Below are positions 61,064 to 64,000 of a DNA stretch of 64,000 nt, piece after piece. Where the stretch lies: positions 124,001-188,000 of the forward strand of contig NZ_JBHSCW010000011.1 of the NCBI RefSeq assembly GCF_042651425.1, in the 5' to 3' direction. The position numbers and the translations under genes are program-made. The stretch is from Fodinicurvata halophila (lineage in GTDB: Bacteria; Pseudomonadota; Alphaproteobacteria; Kiloniellales; DSM-21159). Under the pieces are notes generated by a model. It searched no databases, was not told where the DNA came from, and saw nothing but the letters and a program-made list of their open reading frames with translations. Position 1 is the first letter of the stretch. Every line of letters begins with the position of its first letter.

Positions 61064-62047
61064 ATTCGTGCCCTGCTATTGACCCGCGACGAGGACAAGA
61101 AGACCCACGCCGAGATCACAGAGGTGGACGAGACGGACCTGCCCGAGGGCGACGTTCTGGTCGACGTGACGTACTCCACCCTCAACTACAAGGACGGCCT
61201 GGCGATCACCGGCAAGGGACCGGTGGTGCGCAGCTTTCCCATGATTCCCGGCGTCGACTTCGCCGGCGTCGTGGCGGAGAGCAGCCATGGTGACTTCAAG
61301 CCCGGCGACGAGGTCATCCTGACCGGATGGGGCCTGGGGGAAGAGCGTTGGGGTGGCTATGCGGAACGCGCACGGGTCCAGGGGGACTGGCTTGTACCGC
61401 TGCCCAAGGGCATGACGCTCGCCCAGGCCATGGCCGTCGGCACGGCCGGCTTCACGGCCATGCTTTGCGTCATGCGGCTGGAGGAACTTGGGCTCAAGCC
61501 CGAGAATGGCCCGGTCCTGGTGACCGGCGCCTCCGGCGGCGTCGGCAGCGTGGCCGTCAGGTTGCTGGCCGGGCGCGGCTTCCAGGTCAGCGCCATGACC
61601 GGCCGTGTTTCGGAATCGAGTTATCTCAACGCATTGGGGGCAAGCGAGGTGATCGATCGCGCCCCCTATGGCGAACCCGGCAAACCCTTGCAGAAAGGTG
61701 TCTGGGCCGGCGCCGTCGACACTGTGGGCGGACAGATTCTGGCCAATGTCCTGGCCAGCGCTCGCCAGGACGGACTGGTGGCCGCCTGCGGATTGGCGGC
61801 CAGCATGGACCTGCCGACCACGGTGGCGCCCTTCATCCTGCGCAACATCACCCTGGCCGGTGTGGAAAGCGTCTATACGCCGCGCCATCTGCGCCTGAAG
61901 GCCTGGGAGAACCTGGCCCGGGAACTGGATGCGGAGGCCCTGGAACGGATCAGCCACACGGTCGGCCTGTCCGAGGTGATCCCGGCGGCCGAGAAGATCC
62001 TGGCCGGCAAGGTGCGTGGACGGCTGATCGTCGATATCGCAGCGTGA
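61064..62047 (+). CDS. AcuI-like NADPH-dependent acryloyl-CoA reductase/quinone oxidoreductase (probable ATT start)
   Basis: Medium-chain reductase of 327 residues in the YhdH/AcuI branch, which reduces acryloyl-CoA to propionyl-CoA. NADPH-binding motif VLVTGASGGVGSVAVRLLAG is at about 150-169, and FPMIPGVDFAGVV and NYKDGLAITGKG are typical of the branch. The start is unusual. Homologs begin M(F)RALVLTQDEDKKT, and here the matching codons are ATT-CGT-GCC-CTG-CTA-TTG from 61064, with a perfect GGGAGGA (61050-61056) 7-8 bases upstream and no in-frame ATG or GTG. A TTG at 61079 is the only conventional option but is 24 bases from the site and cuts into strand 1. Confidence 0.9.
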   Translation: MRALLLTRDEDKKTHAEITEVDETDLPEGDVLVDVTYSTLNYKDGLAITGKGPVVRSFPMIPGVDFAGVVAESSHGDFKPGDEVILTGWGLGEERWGGYAERARVQGDWLVPLPKGMTLAQAMAVGTAGFTAMLCVMRLEELGLKPENGPVLVTGASGGVGSVAVRLLAGRGFQVSAMTGRVSESSYLNALGASEVIDRAPYGEPGKPLQKGVWAGAVDTVGGQILANVLASARQDGLVAACGLAASMDLPTTVAPFILRNITLAGVESVYTPRHLRLKAWENLARELDAEALERISHTVGLSEVIPAAEKILAGKVRGRLIVDIAA

Positions 62048-62090
62048 AACGGCGTCGCCTTTCGGGCGGGGCGCCGGAAAGGACGAGAGC

Positions 62091-62741
62091 ATGGCATATT
62101 TGACGAGGCGGATTTTCCTGCTAAGCGGGCCATTGGCCCTCGCCGGAGCAGCCTTCGGCACGCGCCTGCCTGCCTTGGCAGGCACAGCTCCGGAAGGTTT
62201 GACGCCGAGCCAGACCGAGGGGCCCTTCTATCCCGACTCCCTGCCGGCCGAGCGTGACAACAATCTCGTCCGCCTCGCCGAGGCGGACAGCAGGGCCGAG
62301 GGCGAGATCCTGGAACTGCAGGGCCGGGTCCTGGATGCGGACGGCACTCCCTTCCCGGAATGCCGCATCGAGATCTGGCAGGCCGATGCCGGGGGACGCT
62401 ATCTGCACAGCGGCGATGACAGGGAGGGTGCACGCGATCCTCTTTTCCAGGGTTACGGCACCACCCGCAGCGACAGCGAGGGCCGCTACGGCTTTCGCAC
62501 CATTCGCCCCGTGCCCTATGGCTCGCGCACGCCCCACATCCATTTCAAGGTCCATCCCCCGGAGGGAGAGACCCTGACCACCCAGATGTACGTGGCCGGC
62601 GAACCCCTGAACGGGGAGGACTGGATCTACAGCCGGCTCAGCGAAGCGGAAAAGGCACGCCTGAGCGTGGAGCTGAAGGCCCTCGATGACGAGGACGGCA
62701 CACGCTGGGCAGGCCACTTCCCCATTGTCCTGCCGCGCTGA
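62091..62741 (+). CDS. Exported intradiol ring-cleavage dioxygenase (protocatechuate 3,4-dioxygenase-like)
   Basis: A 216-residue single-domain intradiol dioxygenase with an export signal. The N-terminus TRRIFLLSGPLALAGAAFG looks like a Tat signal (twin arginine at 6-7). The iron site seems intact: Tyr104 (GGRYLHSG), Tyr143 (PVPYGSR), His149 and His151 (TPHIHFKV). The fold motifs SQTEGPFYP (40-48) and EIWQADAGGRYLH are diagnostic. Extracellular members act on lignin-derived catechols, or may serve non-classical roles; no other aromatic catabolism genes are nearby. It follows the AcuI-like gene by 43 bases and may share its transcript. Confidence 0.92.
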   Translation: MAYLTRRIFLLSGPLALAGAAFGTRLPALAGTAPEGLTPSQTEGPFYPDSLPAERDNNLVRLAEADSRAEGEILELQGRVLDADGTPFPECRIEIWQADAGGRYLHSGDDREGARDPLFQGYGTTRSDSEGRYGFRTIRPVPYGSRTPHIHFKVHPPEGETLTTQMYVAGEPLNGEDWIYSRLSEAEKARLSVELKALDDEDGTRWAGHFPIVLPR

Positions 62742-62759
62742 ACGCAACCGGAGTGCGCC

Positions 62760-63278
62760 CTATTCCTCGATCTGCACGGCCGTGTCGTACTTCACCCGGC
62801 GCAGGGTGAAACTGGTGCGGAATCGCCGGATGTTGTGCTCACGCGCCAGGACGTCGCGCACGAAGTCGTTGTAGTGCTCCATGTCGCGGCAGGAGACCAG
62901 CAGCAGGTAGTCGCTCTCGCCCGAGATGAAATAGCATTGCTGCACCTCGGGCTGCGTGGAGATGTGGCGCTCGAACGCGGCCAGCGCATCCTCGCGCTGG
63001 CGGTCCAGTTCGACGCTGACGAAGGCAATCAGGGCATGACCGGTCTTCGCGGTGTCCACCAAGGCCACGTCGCGCAGGATGTAGCCTTCCTGCCGCAGGC
63101 GCTTGACCCGACGCGAACAGGGCGCCGGCGAGAGACCGACCCGTTGGGCCAATTCCTCGTTGGTCATCCGCGCATCGCGTTGCAGGAGGTTGAGAATCCG
63201 ACGGTCGATCCGATCCAGGGCCGAGAGCGCGCGCTCGCTTTCCTGCACCTTATTGCGTGGACGGGCTTCCTTGTTCAT
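62760..63278 (-). CDS. acdR: Lrp/AsnC family regulator, probably AcdR
   Basis: Lrp-type regulator of 172 residues. The DNA-binding domain occupies about 20-75 (LDRIDRRILNLLQRDARMTN, then ELAQRVGLSPAPCSRRVKRL) and the ligand-binding RAM domain about 85-160 (ALIAFVSVELDRQREDALAA, QQCYFISGESDYLLLVSC). A 20-residue basic extension precedes the HTH. It is divergent from acdS across 140 bases, the classic acdR-acdS layout of proteobacteria, in which AcdR activates acdS when ACC or leucine signals are present. That role is by analogy. Converges on the dioxygenase gene. Confidence 0.9.
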   Translation of the reverse strand: MNKEARPRNKVQESERALSALDRIDRRILNLLQRDARMTNEELAQRVGLSPAPCSRRVKRLRQEGYILRDVALVDTAKTGHALIAFVSVELDRQREDALAAFERHISTQPEVQQCYFISGESDYLLLVSCRDMEHYNDFVRDVLAREHNIRRFRTSFTLRRVKYDTAVQIEE

Positions 63279-63418
63279 TCCGATTGCTCATTGCTCGTGG
63301 GAAAAGGCAATCTAGGGCAAGAAACATGACAAAGAAAGCAGGGAATTCATGATTGATTGCGCATAGACTGGCTTTCTCGATATCAGGTTTCGCATACAAG
63401 GCTTCCGGAGATATTCAG
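63279..63418. promoter_or_regulatory. Divergent acdR/acdS promoter region
   Basis: 140 bases between the two starts. It holds repeated short motifs TGCGCATA (63358-63365) and TTTCGCATA (63389-63397), and ATTGCTCATTGCTCG near the acdR start. GGAG at 63407-63410 is the acdS ribosome site. No firm Lrp box could be assigned. Confidence 0.4.
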
Positions 63419-64000
63419 ATGAAATTCGAGCAGTTCAAACGCCATCCGCTGACCTTCGGTCCCACGCCCGTCGAACCCCTCCCTCGGCTCAGCGCCCACC
63501 TGGGCGGAAAGGTGGAGATCTGGGCCAAGCGCGAGGACTGCAACAGCGGCCTCGCCTTCGGTGGCAACAAGGTGCGCAAGCTGGAATACCTGGTGCCGGA
63601 TGCACTCGAACAGGGCTGCGACACGCTGGTGACCATCGGCGGCATCCAGTCGAATCACACCCGTCAGGTCGCCGCGGTGGCGGCGAAACTGGGGATGAAG
63701 TGCCGCCTGGTGCAGGAGCACTGGGTCGACTGGAACGACGCCGTCTATGACCGCGTGGGCAATATCCAGATGAGCCGCATCATGGGCGCCGAGGTGGAAC
63801 TGGTAAACGCCGGCTTCGACATCGGCATTCGCGAAAGCTGGGAAAACGCGCTGGAAGACGTGCGTCAGCGCGGTGGCAAGCCCTATGCCATACCCGCCGG
63901 TGCTTCGGATCACAAGCTGGGCGGCCTGGGCTTCGTCGGCTTCGCCGAAGAGGTCCGCCAGCAGGAGGCCGAACTGGGCTTCCAATTCGATTACATCGTC
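63419..64000 (+). CDS. acdS: 1-Aminocyclopropane-1-carboxylate deaminase (partial, 3' end off the right edge)
   Basis: PLP enzyme that opens ACC, the plant ethylene precursor, to alpha-ketobutyrate and ammonia. The window holds 194 codons of the ~337 usual. It begins MKFEQFKRHPLTFGPTPVEP; the PLP lysine is Lys51 in FGGNKVRKLEY, and IGGIQSNHTRQVAAVAAKLG (given as a landmark) and YDRVGNIQMSRIMGA follow closely the known AcdS sequence. Residues that separate true ACC deaminase from D-cysteine desulfhydrase (Tyr294, Glu295) lie beyond base 64000, so the specificity is probable but not proven. The ATG at 63419 has GGAG at 8 bases. Divergent from acdR. Confidence 0.92.
   Translation, partial: MKFEQFKRHPLTFGPTPVEPLPRLSAHLGGKVEIWAKREDCNSGLAFGGNKVRKLEYLVPDALEQGCDTLVTIGGIQSNHTRQVAAVAAKLGMKCRLVQEHWVDWNDAVYDRVGNIQMSRIMGAEVELVNAGFDIGIRESWENALEDVRQRGGKPYAIPAGASDHKLGGLGFVGFAEEVRQQEAELGFQFDYIV

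Overview
The window reads as a piece of core chromosome from a GC-rich alphaproteobacterium, most like the Rhodospirillales (a halotolerant Rhodovibrionaceae-type organism is my best guess). That assignment is inference from gene content: a COQ9 ubiquinone protein, a three-gene pntA1-pntA2-pntB transhydrogenase, heterotetrameric sarcosine oxidase, a rhizobial-type glycerol ABC transporter (glpS/T/P/Q/U/V), DUF2849 and DUF934 proteins in the sulfite reductase operon, and an acdR/acdS pair. I saw no rRNA, tRNA, CRISPR array, prophage or insertion sequence.

Layout. 0-6 kb: formate-THF ligase (cut by the left edge); an operon of glutamine amidotransferase, a decayed MurI-like gene and a DUF2272 lipoprotein; a MarR regulator; COQ9 and peptide deformylase. 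6-15 kb: rpsU with a clean terminator, an XRE-cupin regulator with a GNAT enzyme, the transhydrogenase operon, a periplasmic sugar dehydrogenase, an Fe-S scaffold, a histidine phosphatase, a metallophosphoesterase and a Bcr-type exporter. 15-22 kb: 2Fe-2S ferredoxin with ferredoxin-NADP reductase, then assimilatory sulfate reduction (cysG, DUF2849, cysI, DUF934, cysH). 22-25 kb: a TPP riboswitch driving thiO-thiS-thiG-thiE. 25-28 kb: a polar amino acid ABC transporter. 28-35 kb: sarcosine oxidase soxBDAG with a LysR regulator and a YcgN-type protein. 35-41 kb: a tartrate/D-malate dehydrogenase, a cold-shock gene and the glycine betaine transporter proV-W-X. 41-46 kb: CsbD protein, a small lipoprotein, a hydroxypyruvate isomerase-like gene, a class II aldolase, a haloacid dehalogenase and a YeiH-type transporter. 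46-56 kb: a complete glycerol regulon (glpK, glpV, glpU, glpQ, glpP, glpT, glpS, glpD, glpR). 56-64 kb: a methyltransferase, a CaiB-type CoA transferase, an EEP-family phosphodiesterase, a D-2-hydroxyacid dehydrogenase, an AcuI-like reductase, an exported intradiol dioxygenase, and the divergent acdR/acdS pair, with acdS cut by the right edge.

Several modules fit together. Betaine uptake (ProVWX), sarcosine oxidation (SoxBDAG) and Fhs all touch methylated-glycine and one-carbon metabolism. Glycerol uptake, phosphorylation, oxidation and repression sit in one block that shares an operator-like motif. Sulfate reduction and thiamine synthesis share an unusual AT-rich divergent promoter region.

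The points most worth a second look are the MurI-like gene that has lost both catalytic cysteines and its C-terminal reading frame, the probable AUU start codon of the AcuI-like gene, the TPP riboswitch that ends on the ribosome binding site of thiO, the stacked palindromes between cysG and thiO, and the matched operator and start-site sequences of glpD and glpR. I did not find a clearly new multi-gene system.
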